A DNA stretch of 64,000 bases from Nitrospirales bacterium. GTDB taxonomy: Bacteria; Nitrospirota; Nitrospiria; Nitrospirales; UBA8639. The notes under the pieces were generated by a model. That model ran no database searches, was not told the DNA's origin, and saw only the letters and a list, made by a program, of their open reading frames with translations. The position numbers and the translations under genes are program-made. Numbering within the stretch: position 1 is the first letter of the stretch; the number at the start of each line of letters is the position of its first letter. Of this stretch, positions 23,921 through 32,487 are shown in pieces. The DNA is taken from NCBI GenBank assembly GCA_029261295.1, contig JAJDBP010000012.1:1-64000 (forward strand), read 5' to 3'.

Positions 23921-25579
23921 ATGAAACATCAAACATGTTCCTCCAGGTTTTGGGTCTTAATTCTTTTGGCCATCGGATGGGGCTTCCCAACTCTTTCTCA
24001 AGCAGAAGTGAAAATTGTTCGGCTTCAAGAAGGCTTGGGGAATCATCATTTTCCGGTTTCAACTGCCGTCTCCATGGCCCAGAGATATGTCGATCAGGGC
24101 ATGGTTCTTATGTATGGGTTTAACCATGCTGAAGCCGCACAATCGTTTCAATATGCACAAAAGCTTGATCCCAATTGTGCGATGTGTTTTTGGGGAGAGG
24201 CCTTAGTGCTGGGTCCGAATATTAATGCGCCCATGCCTGATTCGGTCATTCCTCAAGCCTATTCAGCTATTCAACACGCCATGGATTTACGTGAGCAGAC
24301 AACTGGAAAGGAACGGGCATTAATCCAGGCCCTTGCCAAGCGTTATGCTTCCAAAGGATTAGCTGATCGTTCAGTGCTGGATGTGGGATATGCTGAGGCC
24401 ATGCGACACGTGTTTGTTCAATTTCCGGAAGATGCCATTATTGGAGCTTTGTTTGCTGAGGCCTTAATGGATTTACATCCATGGGATTTTTGGACAAAAG
24501 ACGGTGAAGCCCGACCTTGGACTGCAGAAATCGTTTCGACGTTGGAACGAGTGTTGGATCTGAATCCCAACTTGCCTTTAGGGCACCATTTGTATATCCA
24601 TGCCGTCGAAGCTTCTCCGCATCCTGAAAAGGCTCTGGCGAGTGCCTCTCGATTGCCAGCTCTCGTTCCCGGTTCTGGCCATTTGGTTCATATGCCAGCC
24701 CATATTTATATCCGTGTAGGACGCTATTTGGATGCTGCCCACGCTAATCAACAAGCCGTCAAGATCGATCAACATTATTTGAATCACGCTCACACGGAAA
24801 GTATTTATACGGCCGCCTATGTCCCGCACAATTATCATTTTTTATGGGCAGCAGCGAGTAAACTTGGACAGCAAAGAGTCGCTCTTCAAGCCGCCAAAGA
24901 TACCGCATCCAAAGTGAGTCCTGAGGCTATGCGGGATCCAGCTTTTGCCGGAACTTTACAACATTTTTGGTTGATGCCACTCTTTACCAAGGCGTTATTT
25001 GGACAATGGGAGGAAGTGCTTCAGGAGCCTGTGCCGTCGGCTGATTTGGTCTACCCTGCAGGTATTCGGCATTATACTAGGGGGTTGGCGTTCCTTCGTG
25101 GAGGTAAATTAGAAGAGGCTGCTAGGGAGCTTGAGGCATTAAAAAGGGTGGTTACCGATCCAGCCATTGTCCCTTTAACTATTTTTGATTTAAACGACAT
25201 CTCTCACATTTTGAAGATTGCCCAAGCGGTTTTGTCAGGAGAAATTTCCGCTGAACAGGAAAAATATGGTAAGGCCGTCACTCATTTGGAAGAGGCCATA
25301 CGCTTAGAAGAAGCCTTAAATTATACTGAACCCAAAGATTGGTATCTCCCCCCGCGTCAAGTTTTGGGAGCGGTTTTATTAAAAGCGAATAGGCCGGAGG
25401 AAGCAGAGGAGGTCTATCGCCAAGACCTAAAAGTTCACCCACAGAATGGTTGGTCTCTTTTTGGATTGGTTCAAAGCCTGAAAGTTCAAAATAAAGTTGA
25501 GGAAGTGACGGTTGCCGCGCTTGAATTTGCAAAATCTTGGGCTGACGCTGATGTGACTTTGACCAGTTCGCGGTTTTAA
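23921..25579 (+). CDS. Exported TPR-repeat protein
   Basis: From ATG 23921 (GGAGG site; the track start at 23867 is not needed) the protein has 552 residues and a signal peptide ending PTLSQAEV. An N-terminal GFNHAEAAQSFQYAQKLDPNCAMCFWGEALVLGPN and a C-terminal ANRPEEAEEVYRQDLKVHPQNGWSLFGL show tetratricopeptide units; CAMCFWGEA is shared by a broad family of unknown role. The central part has HxxHMPAHIYIRVGRY, also typical of that family. A binding or scaffold role is likely. Confidence 0.8.
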   Translation: MKHQTCSSRFWVLILLAIGWGFPTLSQAEVKIVRLQEGLGNHHFPVSTAVSMAQRYVDQGMVLMYGFNHAEAAQSFQYAQKLDPNCAMCFWGEALVLGPNINAPMPDSVIPQAYSAIQHAMDLREQTTGKERALIQALAKRYASKGLADRSVLDVGYAEAMRHVFVQFPEDAIIGALFAEALMDLHPWDFWTKDGEARPWTAEIVSTLERVLDLNPNLPLGHHLYIHAVEASPHPEKALASASRLPALVPGSGHLVHMPAHIYIRVGRYLDAAHANQQAVKIDQHYLNHAHTESIYTAAYVPHNYHFLWAAASKLGQQRVALQAAKDTASKVSPEAMRDPAFAGTLQHFWLMPLFTKALFGQWEEVLQEPVPSADLVYPAGIRHYTRGLAFLRGGKLEEAARELEALKRVVTDPAIVPLTIFDLNDISHILKIAQAVLSGEISAEQEKYGKAVTHLEEAIRLEEALNYTEPKDWYLPPRQVLGAVLLKANRPEEAEEVYRQDLKVHPQNGWSLFGLVQSLKVQNKVEEVTVAALEFAKSWADADVTLTSSRF

Positions 25580-25837
25580 ATCTGGTTTGATGTCTCGGAT
25601 ACGTGCCTACCCGTAGGCGTCACGATATGAGACCTTGATCAGGAGGTTGCTGGTAGGTTTTCCCTTTTTGGATCTTCCTGGGATTTCTTCTCTTTTCTCT
25701 TTCCGTTCATTCAAGTTCTTTGTCCGACTTTCCGAAATAATCCTTCAGTAGTTATTCGCCCTGCTCGACATGCCGAGGAGAGGCTGACGATTTTTGGCTG
25801 GACCTATTATTTTTCAATTTTCTGACTGGAGACATTC

Positions 25838-26479
25838 ATGAGTCGGCGATCGATTGGAATTCCTTGTTCAACTCAGTCCAATGGTAGTAATGGGAATGGG
25901 ATGACTCGGATAGAAGCCATTGCCGAACGACGCTCAATTCCCGGCGTGATGTTATTTGCCGGAACAGGTGATGTCCTCTTTATGAATGCGGAGGCGGAAT
26001 TATTGAGCCGTCAAATCATGGGGGCTCGAATTGGGTCTGGCGATCAAGAAATTTTTCCTACAGAAGTCCGGGATTTGTGTGCGTCCTTGCGCAATTTACT
26101 TCATGATGGAGAGCAAGAGGATGTAGAAGGTCAACATGAACTCAGGAGAGTGACGGGAGATGCACAGGCGCCGGTGTTGTTGCGCGGTTTTCCTTTGGCG
26201 CCACATTCTCCCAATGATGATGCATGTATGTTGATCCTTATGGAAAAGATTGGGCGAGAACGTCGAATTGTCCCAGATCAAGCGAAAGATCAGTTTCGTT
26301 TAACGGATCGCGAAGTAGAAATAGTGAAATACATCAGCGAAGGTTGGACGAATAAGGAAATTGCACGACATTTAGATATTAGCGAACATACGGTAAAAGA
26401 ACATGTCCGACATTTGTTGAAAAAGACTAAGAGCACAACTCGAACTGGTATTTTGGCTCAAATTTTTCAAGATACCTAA
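25838..26479 (+). CDS. LuxR-family transcriptional regulator
   Basis: A 213-residue protein. The C-terminal 60 residues form a LuxR-type helix-turn-helix (FRLTDREVEIVKYISEGWTNKEIARHLDISEHTVKEHV). The N-terminal half (PGVMLFAGTGDVLFMNAEAELL) looks PAS-like; no receiver Asp is seen. It probably senses a small signal and acts alone. It lies directly before the ECF sigma gene, but with a gap of about 90 bp. Confidence 0.85.
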   Translation: MSRRSIGIPCSTQSNGSNGNGMTRIEAIAERRSIPGVMLFAGTGDVLFMNAEAELLSRQIMGARIGSGDQEIFPTEVRDLCASLRNLLHDGEQEDVEGQHELRRVTGDAQAPVLLRGFPLAPHSPNDDACMLILMEKIGRERRIVPDQAKDQFRLTDREVEIVKYISEGWTNKEIARHLDISEHTVKEHVRHLLKKTKSTTRTGILAQIFQDT

Positions 26480-26565
26480 AGCGTCCTTCCTTATATTTCT
26501 CGTTTTTTTTCTTGCAAATTTTATTGTTCTTGATTCTCACGGGCATCCCGTAGATAATCTTCGCC

Positions 26566-27276
26566 ATGTCTTTTTTTTGGCCCCAATGGCCTTTTACCCT
26601 ACTCGTTGTTTTGGGAGTTCCGTCCCTGAAAGAAACCACTCAACTGGATGAGGCTGGTTTAGTTCAGGCACTTCAACGTGGTGATGAACAGGTCTTTTCT
26701 GCCGTGATGGACTCGTATTCAGGTTCGTTGCTGCGCTTGGCCATGGCTTTTGTTCCTAGCCGGGCGGTTGCAGAAGAGGTGGTGCAGGAAACCTGGATGG
26801 GGGTGTTGGAAGGAATTGGGCGGTTTGAAGGACGCTCATCCTTTAAAACATGGTTGTTCCGTATTCTCACTAATCGCGCAAAAACACGCGGTACCCGCGA
26901 GCGTCGTTATGAGCCCTTTGGATTGCCTGGTTCAGATGCTGATGGAGACGAAGGGCCTTCGATTGAAGATTCCTTGTTTGTCACAGAAGGCTCTGAATCC
27001 GGTCATTGGGCAGATCCTCCACAAGGGTGGGAGGCTGATACACCTGAGCGGGCCCTATTATCTAAGGAATGCCGTACGGCGATTGAAGAGGCCATCAATG
27101 AATTACCTGACAACCAGCGGCAAGTTATTACATTACGGGATGTTGAAGGAGTGAGCGCCGAAGAAGTATGTAACGCTCTTAACATTAGTGAGACTAATCA
27201 GCGAGTATTATTGCATCGAGCCCGAACCAAAGTGCGTCGAGTGTTAGATCCTTACGTGCGTGGAGAGAATAGGTAA
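26566..27276 (+). CDS. ECF-type RNA polymerase sigma factor
   Basis: A protein of about 236 residues with region 2 (LRLAMAFVPSRAVAEEVVQETWMGV, then FKTWLFRILTNRAK) and region 4 (LPDNQRQVITLRDVEGVSAEEVCNALNISETNQRVLLHRARTKVR). The linker is long and acidic. The first residues, MSFFWPQWPFTLLVVLGV, are unusual for a sigma factor; the true start may be further in, e.g. the TTG at 26611. The adjacent zinc-finger gene is its likely anti-sigma. Confidence 0.88.
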   Translation: MSFFWPQWPFTLLVVLGVPSLKETTQLDEAGLVQALQRGDEQVFSAVMDSYSGSLLRLAMAFVPSRAVAEEVVQETWMGVLEGIGRFEGRSSFKTWLFRILTNRAKTRGTRERRYEPFGLPGSDADGDEGPSIEDSLFVTEGSESGHWADPPQGWEADTPERALLSKECRTAIEEAINELPDNQRQVITLRDVEGVSAEEVCNALNISETNQRVLLHRARTKVRRVLDPYVRGENR

Positions 27277-27281
27277 GCGGA

Positions 27282-27590
27282 ATGGATAAGAATTTCAAAC
27301 AACAACTAATGAGCTATATGGCCGGGAATTTCACTTGTAAGGAAATTGCCGCTCTCATTACCGATTATCTGGAAGGGTCTTTTACGCTGAGTCAGCGCCT
27401 TCGTTTTCAGATGCATATTGGTTTGTGTGTTGCCTGTCGAAATTATTTGAGTCAGATGAAATATACGGTTGCCACCTTGGGGCAATTGCCTTCTGAGCCC
27501 GTGCCTCCTCAGGTTAAGGAAGAATTAATGAAACGTTTTCGGACGTGGAAACACGAACAATCCTCCCAGAAACCTTCATTGGATATCTAA
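27282..27590 (+). CDS. Anti-sigma factor, zinc-finger (zf-HC2) type
   Basis: A 102-residue soluble protein with the pattern Cys (TCKEIAALITDYLEG), then His-x3-Cys-x2-Cys (MHIGLCVAC), the ZAS zinc-binding motif of anti-sigma factors. It starts 6 bp after the ECF gene. No membrane segment is present, so it may respond to cytoplasmic redox or metal changes by losing zinc. Confidence 0.85.
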   Translation: MDKNFKQQLMSYMAGNFTCKEIAALITDYLEGSFTLSQRLRFQMHIGLCVACRNYLSQMKYTVATLGQLPSEPVPPQVKEELMKRFRTWKHEQSSQKPSLDI

Positions 27591-27700
27591 GAGCTTTTTC
27601 TCTCTGCACGCCTAAAGGTTAATGGTGTTGGATTGGTGAACAGAAGATTCGTCTGCTGTATTTTTGGCCAATTTTCGATAAATATTTCGAAAAGGAGTTC

Positions 27701-28285
27701 ATGATGGCACTGAAAGAATCTACCATGTTGGCGTTAGGGACGCCCATGCCCTCTTTCGCCTTGCCAGATGTGTGTACTCAGAAGATGATTTCTCCTGAAG
27801 TGTTTGAAGGGAAGATTGGGGCCCTTGTCATGTTTATTTGTCGGCATTGTCCTTATGTCGTGCATGTACAGGATGAACTGACCAGGTTAGGACGGGAATT
27901 TTATGAAGGAAAAAACTTAGGGATTTTGGCAATTAGTAGCAATGATGCTCATAGGTATCCTGCTGATTCTTCATTGCGGCTCAAAGAGATGAGTGAACAA
28001 TTGGGATGGACATTTCCTTTTTGTTATGACGAGACGCAGTCCGTGGCGAAGGACTTTACGGCGGCCTGTACGCCAGACTTTTTTGTCTTTGATAGCCAAA
28101 GACATCTGGTCTATCGAGGTCAACTTGATGCTTCTCGACCAGGGAATAAGACGCCGGTGACAGGCGAGGATATACGTCTCGCTCTTGATGCCGTTTTGGC
28201 TGGACATTCTGTGCCTGGGAAGCAACGCCCTAGTGCAGGATGTAATATTAAATGGAAATCTGGTAACGAACCGGTATATGCGTGA
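27701..28285 (+). CDS. Thioredoxin-like/AhpC-TSA-family protein
   Basis: A 194-residue protein without a signal peptide, with ATG 27701 behind AAGGAG. The active-site motif is CRHCPYV (Cys-x2-Cys) and is preceded by ALVMFI; the cis-Pro is in AACTPDFFVFD. The family is a peroxiredoxin-like redoxin found widely in bacteria with low functional annotation. The gene follows the anti-sigma gene by 110 bp and may belong to the same stress response. Confidence 0.85.
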   Translation: MMALKESTMLALGTPMPSFALPDVCTQKMISPEVFEGKIGALVMFICRHCPYVVHVQDELTRLGREFYEGKNLGILAISSNDAHRYPADSSLRLKEMSEQLGWTFPFCYDETQSVAKDFTAACTPDFFVFDSQRHLVYRGQLDASRPGNKTPVTGEDIRLALDAVLAGHSVPGKQRPSAGCNIKWKSGNEPVYA

Positions 28286-28345
28286 ATGAGAGGATGAGAG
28301 AATTTTGAAAAAAATAGGTGTTGAGGAGTGAAAAAATGTTGGTGA

Positions 28346-29134
28346 TTAGTTCTTGTCTATTTTCTCTTGTTTCTGCGCAGATTTCTTGAACGTGATATCT
28401 CCATAATAGGCGATGGCACTTTCCCTCGTATTATCGGTATCGGTCATAATGGCCACCCCTGAAATTTTGGGTGGTTCCTCTCCAAACGCTTTCTTGTAAT
28501 CCTCATAGACATTCCGTTCTTCGGTAATCCATTCGTGTAGTCGAGATTCTCCGCTTTCAATCACGAACATTTTGACTCGATCGGTGTAAGGATTAGGTAC
28601 GATGATACCAGTCGGGCTTTTGCTTTCCCAGATATAGGTGATGGCCGAAATTGGAGGGTAATGGCCGTAGAGAAGTTTTGCGGCTTCATATTTGGCTTTC
28701 TCCAGGAATCCCACTCTGTTGCTGTCATATTCAAATGTAATATAGAGCCGAGCGGGGTAATCGTCTCCAGATTTTTGTGTCACATCACCATTTTGCAAAA
28801 TGTTCTCGATTTTCCATTTCCACTGGACGATGGGATATTCTTTGGGGTCGATGGCGACCTCTGTAGTAAGACCCGAAGAAGATTCTTTGCTGGTTGCTTT
28901 GACGGCAACTTGTTCTCCGTTCCTGACCAATTCATATTCCGTGTGTGTTGGGATTTTTTCAAAGGTGAGTGGTTCCCAGCCGCTAGGAAGGGGGTCCCCT
29001 GGTTGGGCCTGGGAAAAAGTTCCAATTAGCAATTGATCTGCCGATTCTGCGAAGGCGTTAGATAAATGGGTGACAGCTAAGGCCGACCCGAATATTATGG
29101 AAGCGAGAATCTTAGAAGCTTTTGTTAGCGGCAT
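28346..29134 (-). CDS. DUF3047 exported protein
   Basis: From M12 of the track ORF (ATG 29134) a 262-residue protein with a signal peptide ending SNAFAES. The motifs LPSGWEPLTFEKIPTHTEY, YPIVQWKWKIENIL and DDYPARLYITFEYD are those of DUF3047. The fold is thought to be a beta-sandwich and the role is not established. It lies 20 bp downstream of the flavoprotein gene. Confidence 0.85.
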   Translation of the reverse strand: MPLTKASKILASIIFGSALAVTHLSNAFAESADQLLIGTFSQAQPGDPLPSGWEPLTFEKIPTHTEYELVRNGEQVAVKATSKESSSGLTTEVAIDPKEYPIVQWKWKIENILQNGDVTQKSGDDYPARLYITFEYDSNRVGFLEKAKYEAAKLLYGHYPPISAITYIWESKSPTGIIVPNPYTDRVKMFVIESGESRLHEWITEERNVYEDYKKAFGEEPPKISGVAIMTDTDNTRESAIAYYGDITFKKSAQKQEKIDKN

Positions 29135-29154
29135 ACATCTTTCATTTAGCACGA

Positions 29155-30708
29155 TTAGCGTGTCCAAGAAAAGAGCTTATGGAGGAACTGCTTTTTCCCT
29201 TCGCCGAGGGTGGTTTTTCTCCAGGCATTTGCGGTCTTTTTGATTACTTCAGCCTGAGTTGGGTAAGGATGAATTGTCCCTGCGATGGTATTCAATCCGA
29301 GACTGCCCTTCATGGCCAATGTATATTCACTTATCATGTCCCCTGCATGGGTGGCCACGATTGTAGCACCCACAATTTGGTCTGTCCCTTTCTTGACATG
29401 AACCCGCGCAAAGCCCTCATCTTCCCCATCCAGAATTGCGCGATCGACCTCTGATAGTGGAAAAGTAAAGGTATCAATGAGGACACCCTTGGCTTTGGCA
29501 TCATATTCGTACATGCCGACATGGGCGATTTCTGGTTGCGTATAGGTTGCCCATGGAATAATGAGATTTTCTGTGCTGGCATAGCCTAATCCTAAGGGAT
29601 GCGGGAATAAGGCGTTTTGTATCACAATTTGGGCCATAGAATCTGCGGTGTGAGTGAATTTGAAGGGAAAGCAAATATCGCCTGCCGCATAGATTCTAGG
29701 GTTGCTGGATTGAAGACGAGCATTAACCTTCACTCCTGTTTGGTGATCAAAATCTACCCCAACCTCTTCTAACCCAAGGCCTTCTACATTGGGCGCTCGT
29801 CCGACTCCGACAAGAATTTCATCTACCACGATTTCTTGATTGGTCCCGTTGCTTTCATATTGAATGACTTTTGTGTTGTTTCGTGCTTCCACCGCTTTCA
29901 CTTTGGAATCAAACACAAATTGGACTCCGTCATGCTTCATTTGTGTTTGGACGATAGCGGCAGCGTCACTATCTTCACGAGGAAGAATATGATCAGCGCG
30001 TTCAAAGAGAAATACTTCGCTGCCAAAACGGGCAAACGATTGGGCCATTTCACATCCGATGGGGCCGGCTCCAATGATCCCTAATCTGGGAGGCAATTCT
30101 GTTAAGGAAAAAATGCTTTCGTTGTTCAAATAGCCAACTTTCTCTAGACCCGGAATTGGAGGGGCCGCAGCTCGGGCTCCTGTACAAATCACCGCTTTTG
30201 AAAATTGCAACGTGGCGCCATTGACCTCAATAGTTTTGGCGCCAGTGAATCGACCATTCCCGATAAACACATCCACGCCAAGTTTGGTATAACGATGTGC
30301 GGAATCAACATGGCTGATCCGTGCGCGCAGTTTTCGCATACGAGCCATTGCCGCTCCAAAGTCACGTTCAAGATTTTGGGGAACCTGCACGCCAAATTGT
30401 GCGGCTTCTTTCACTGCTGTCCATGCTTTGGCGGCCCGGATTATCCCTTTGGATGGAACACAGCCGACGTTTAAGCAATCGCCACCCATGAGATGGCGTT
30501 CAATGAGGGCTACTTTCGCGCCCAGAGCTGCACCGATAGCTGCGGTGACCAACCCAGCCGTCCCTGCTCCAATAATCACTAAATTATAGGGTCCTGATGC
30601 CGTCGGATTCTTCCAGTGAGGGGGATGAACATTATTAATTAACTCTTCATTGAATTGATCGTGGGGAAGAATCAACGGTGAATCGTTTGGTGTGTGCTCA
30701 GTCTTCAT
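29155..30708 (-). CDS. MerA-like FAD disulfide oxidoreductase
   Basis: A 517-residue protein of the pyridine nucleotide-disulfide oxidoreductase class I. It shows the FAD fingerprint VIIGAGTAGLVTAAIGAALGA, redox disulfide CLNVGCVPSKG, NAD-binding LGIIGAGPIGCEMAQ and the dimer domain with TIHPYPTQAEV. It is often annotated mercuric reductase, but it lacks the N-terminal metal-binding domain and the C-terminal Cys pair that mercuric reductases need. The substrate is open. It forms a tight pair (8 bp) with the VTT gene. Confidence 0.88.
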   Translation of the reverse strand: MKTEHTPNDSPLILPHDQFNEELINNVHPPHWKNPTASGPYNLVIIGAGTAGLVTAAIGAALGAKVALIERHLMGGDCLNVGCVPSKGIIRAAKAWTAVKEAAQFGVQVPQNLERDFGAAMARMRKLRARISHVDSAHRYTKLGVDVFIGNGRFTGAKTIEVNGATLQFSKAVICTGARAAAPPIPGLEKVGYLNNESIFSLTELPPRLGIIGAGPIGCEMAQSFARFGSEVFLFERADHILPREDSDAAAIVQTQMKHDGVQFVFDSKVKAVEARNNTKVIQYESNGTNQEIVVDEILVGVGRAPNVEGLGLEEVGVDFDHQTGVKVNARLQSSNPRIYAAGDICFPFKFTHTADSMAQIVIQNALFPHPLGLGYASTENLIIPWATYTQPEIAHVGMYEYDAKAKGVLIDTFTFPLSEVDRAILDGEDEGFARVHVKKGTDQIVGATIVATHAGDMISEYTLAMKGSLGLNTIAGTIHPYPTQAEVIKKTANAWRKTTLGEGKKQFLHKLFSWTR

Positions 30709-30716
30709 GGAGTGCC

Positions 30717-31487
30717 TCAGGTTTTCTCATTGGAATGAGACGATTGGTTTTCAGTAGATTCGGAAGAATCAGAAGATGTATGGGTCCATTTTCGGTAAGC
30801 CATGGGCATGAGAGCTAAGAGTCCTAGAAGGGTAAAGGCTAAAAGGACTGGTGGACTAGCAATTTCACCCAAAGAGTTTATGGAGCCTAGTTGCCGGCCG
30901 GCGAAGGCGAAGACAAAGCTGCCAGGAATGATTCCAAGGGAGGTGGCAAGCATATAAGTGCCCAGCTTGACCCGTGTGAGACCCGAAACAAGGTTCACAA
31001 GGAAGAAGGGAAATGCTGGAATGAGGCGCAGGGTCATAAGATAGCTAAATGCATTTTTTGCAAACCCAGCTTGTATGGGCCCCAAGCGGTTACCAAATTT
31101 TCTTTCCACCCAATCTCGTAATAGATACCGTGCGGCTAAAAAAGCTAAGGTGGCCCCAGCTGTCGCACCTATATTGACAATAACGGTTCCCATTACGCTG
31201 CCGAAAAGGAAGCCTCCGGTCAATGTGAGAATAGCTCCCCCTGGTAAGGAAAAAGTCGTTTGAAGAATATAGACAAGAATGAATACCGCAACTGCCAGCG
31301 CATAGTTGGACTCAGTATATGCGAGGAGAAAGTCACGGTTGGCTTTGAGTGATTCGAGTGATAGGTATTGGCCTAAATCAAAATATATGAAGGCCCCTAT
31401 GCCTACAAGAAAGATGATCCCGGTCAGGATCTTGCCTGTGGGTGAATGAGAGGTTTCGTTTTCTGGTGTGTTTGGTTGAGCCATGTG
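30717..31487 (-). CDS. TVP38/TMEM64-family (VTT domain) membrane protein
   Basis: Start taken at ATG 31487, where GGAG lies 6 bp upstream, giving 256 residues. The membrane protein has the VTT-domain motifs FSLPGGAILTLTGGFLFG, NIGATAGATLAFLAARYLLRD and LRLIPAFPFFLVNLVSGLTRVKLGTY. Proteins of this DedA-related class are thought to be lipid scramblases or flippases. It shares an operon with the MerA-like reductase, a pairing often seen in bacteria. Confidence 0.9.
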   Translation of the reverse strand, partial: HMAQPNTPENETSHSPTGKILTGIIFLVGIGAFIYFDLGQYLSLESLKANRDFLLAYTESNYALAVAVFILVYILQTTFSLPGGAILTLTGGFLFGSVMGTVIVNIGATAGATLAFLAARYLLRDWVERKFGNRLGPIQAGFAKNAFSYLMTLRLIPAFPFFLVNLVSGLTRVKLGTYMLATSLGIIPGSFVFAFAGRQLGSINSLGEIASPPVLLAFTLLGLLALMPMAYRKWTHTSSDSSESTENQSSHSNEKT

Positions 31488-31722
31488 GGACTCCATTATG
31501 TTGGTTTTCATAACAATACTCCAGTAGTAATCCTAAATTAATATGATCGTTTTTGGCCTTATCGTATTGAGCGCGATTTCCTATAGTCTGAGCTTTGAGA
31601 CATTTGTTACGAAGTTCATATGAATGTTATGACAATACTCAAGTTTTATAATGATAGGGCTGTTTTGTCAGACCATTTGGCCGGGTATTTGATCTGACGG
31701 TAAAAATTGTAAGAATACTTGG

Positions 31723-32478
31723 GTGATACCGATGCTCCAGCGTTTTGGGAAATGGATTTTAGTTTTGCTGGCACTCGCTGGGATCTATCTGGCTGTTCAA
31801 AATTCGTTTCTCCAGGACATTGTTCATCCAGAGAAATTAACTTCCTTTTTCCGTGATTTGGGTCTGGCGGGTCCCTTTGCCTTGATGGCCATGATGACTT
31901 TGGCTGTTGTCGTGAGTCCGATCCCTAGTTTGCCAATTGATTTAGCGGCTGGGGCTGTTTATGGACCTTTTTGGGGGGCTGTGTATGTGTTAATAGGTGC
32001 GGAGGGTGGAGCCGTTTTGAGTTTTCTTATCGGGAGGAGACTTGGACGGGATTTTATTAAGCAGTGGCTGAAACATGATATTACGTTTTGTGAGAAATGT
32101 TCGGATCACCATTTATTTGGCCTCATGGTGTTGGCGCGGTTCGTGCCCGTTTTTTCATTCGATATTGTCAGTTATGGGGCTGGGTTAACCAATATAAGCC
32201 TTAAATCTTTTGCTATGGCAACCTTTCTGGGAATGGTTCCTCCTACTTTTGCCTTTACTTATTTAGGAAGTGCGGTCGTCAGCGTTCAATGGCCCATGAT
32301 ATTGGCTGGAGTTCTGCTTGTTGCCATTTTTCTTTTTTTACCAAAATGGATAATGAGTCATCGATCGTCTTGGTGGGTGGGTATGTTATTAGGAAAACCA
32401 CCGGAGATGGCCGCTCAAATTGATGTGCAACCCAAGCCCAATCACTGTAGTTGGTGTGGTCAGTCAGTGAAAGAATAA
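31723..32478 (+). CDS. Second TVP38/TMEM64-family (VTT domain) membrane protein
   Basis: A 251-residue membrane protein with GTG start at 31723 (or ATG 31732). It shows VTT motifs PSLPIDLAAGAVYGPFWGAVYV, GAEGGAVLSFLIGRRLGRD and LARFVPVFSFDIVSYGAGLT. The C-terminus ends in a Cys pair within HCSWCGQSVKE, unlike the first VTT protein, which might bind metal or form a disulfide. It faces the second flavin reductase gene convergently (9-bp gap). Confidence 0.85.
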   Translation: MIPMLQRFGKWILVLLALAGIYLAVQNSFLQDIVHPEKLTSFFRDLGLAGPFALMAMMTLAVVVSPIPSLPIDLAAGAVYGPFWGAVYVLIGAEGGAVLSFLIGRRLGRDFIKQWLKHDITFCEKCSDHHLFGLMVLARFVPVFSFDIVSYGAGLTNISLKSFAMATFLGMVPPTFAFTYLGSAVVSVQWPMILAGVLLVAIFLFLPKWIMSHRSSWWVGMLLGKPPEMAAQIDVQPKPNHCSWCGQSVKE

Positions 32479-32487
32479 TTCCACGGA

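Noticed and set aside
29155-30708. Mercuric reductase and a mercury-resistance operon
   Set aside because: The protein has no metal-binding domain and no C-terminal Cys pair; no merR, merT or merP genes nearby.
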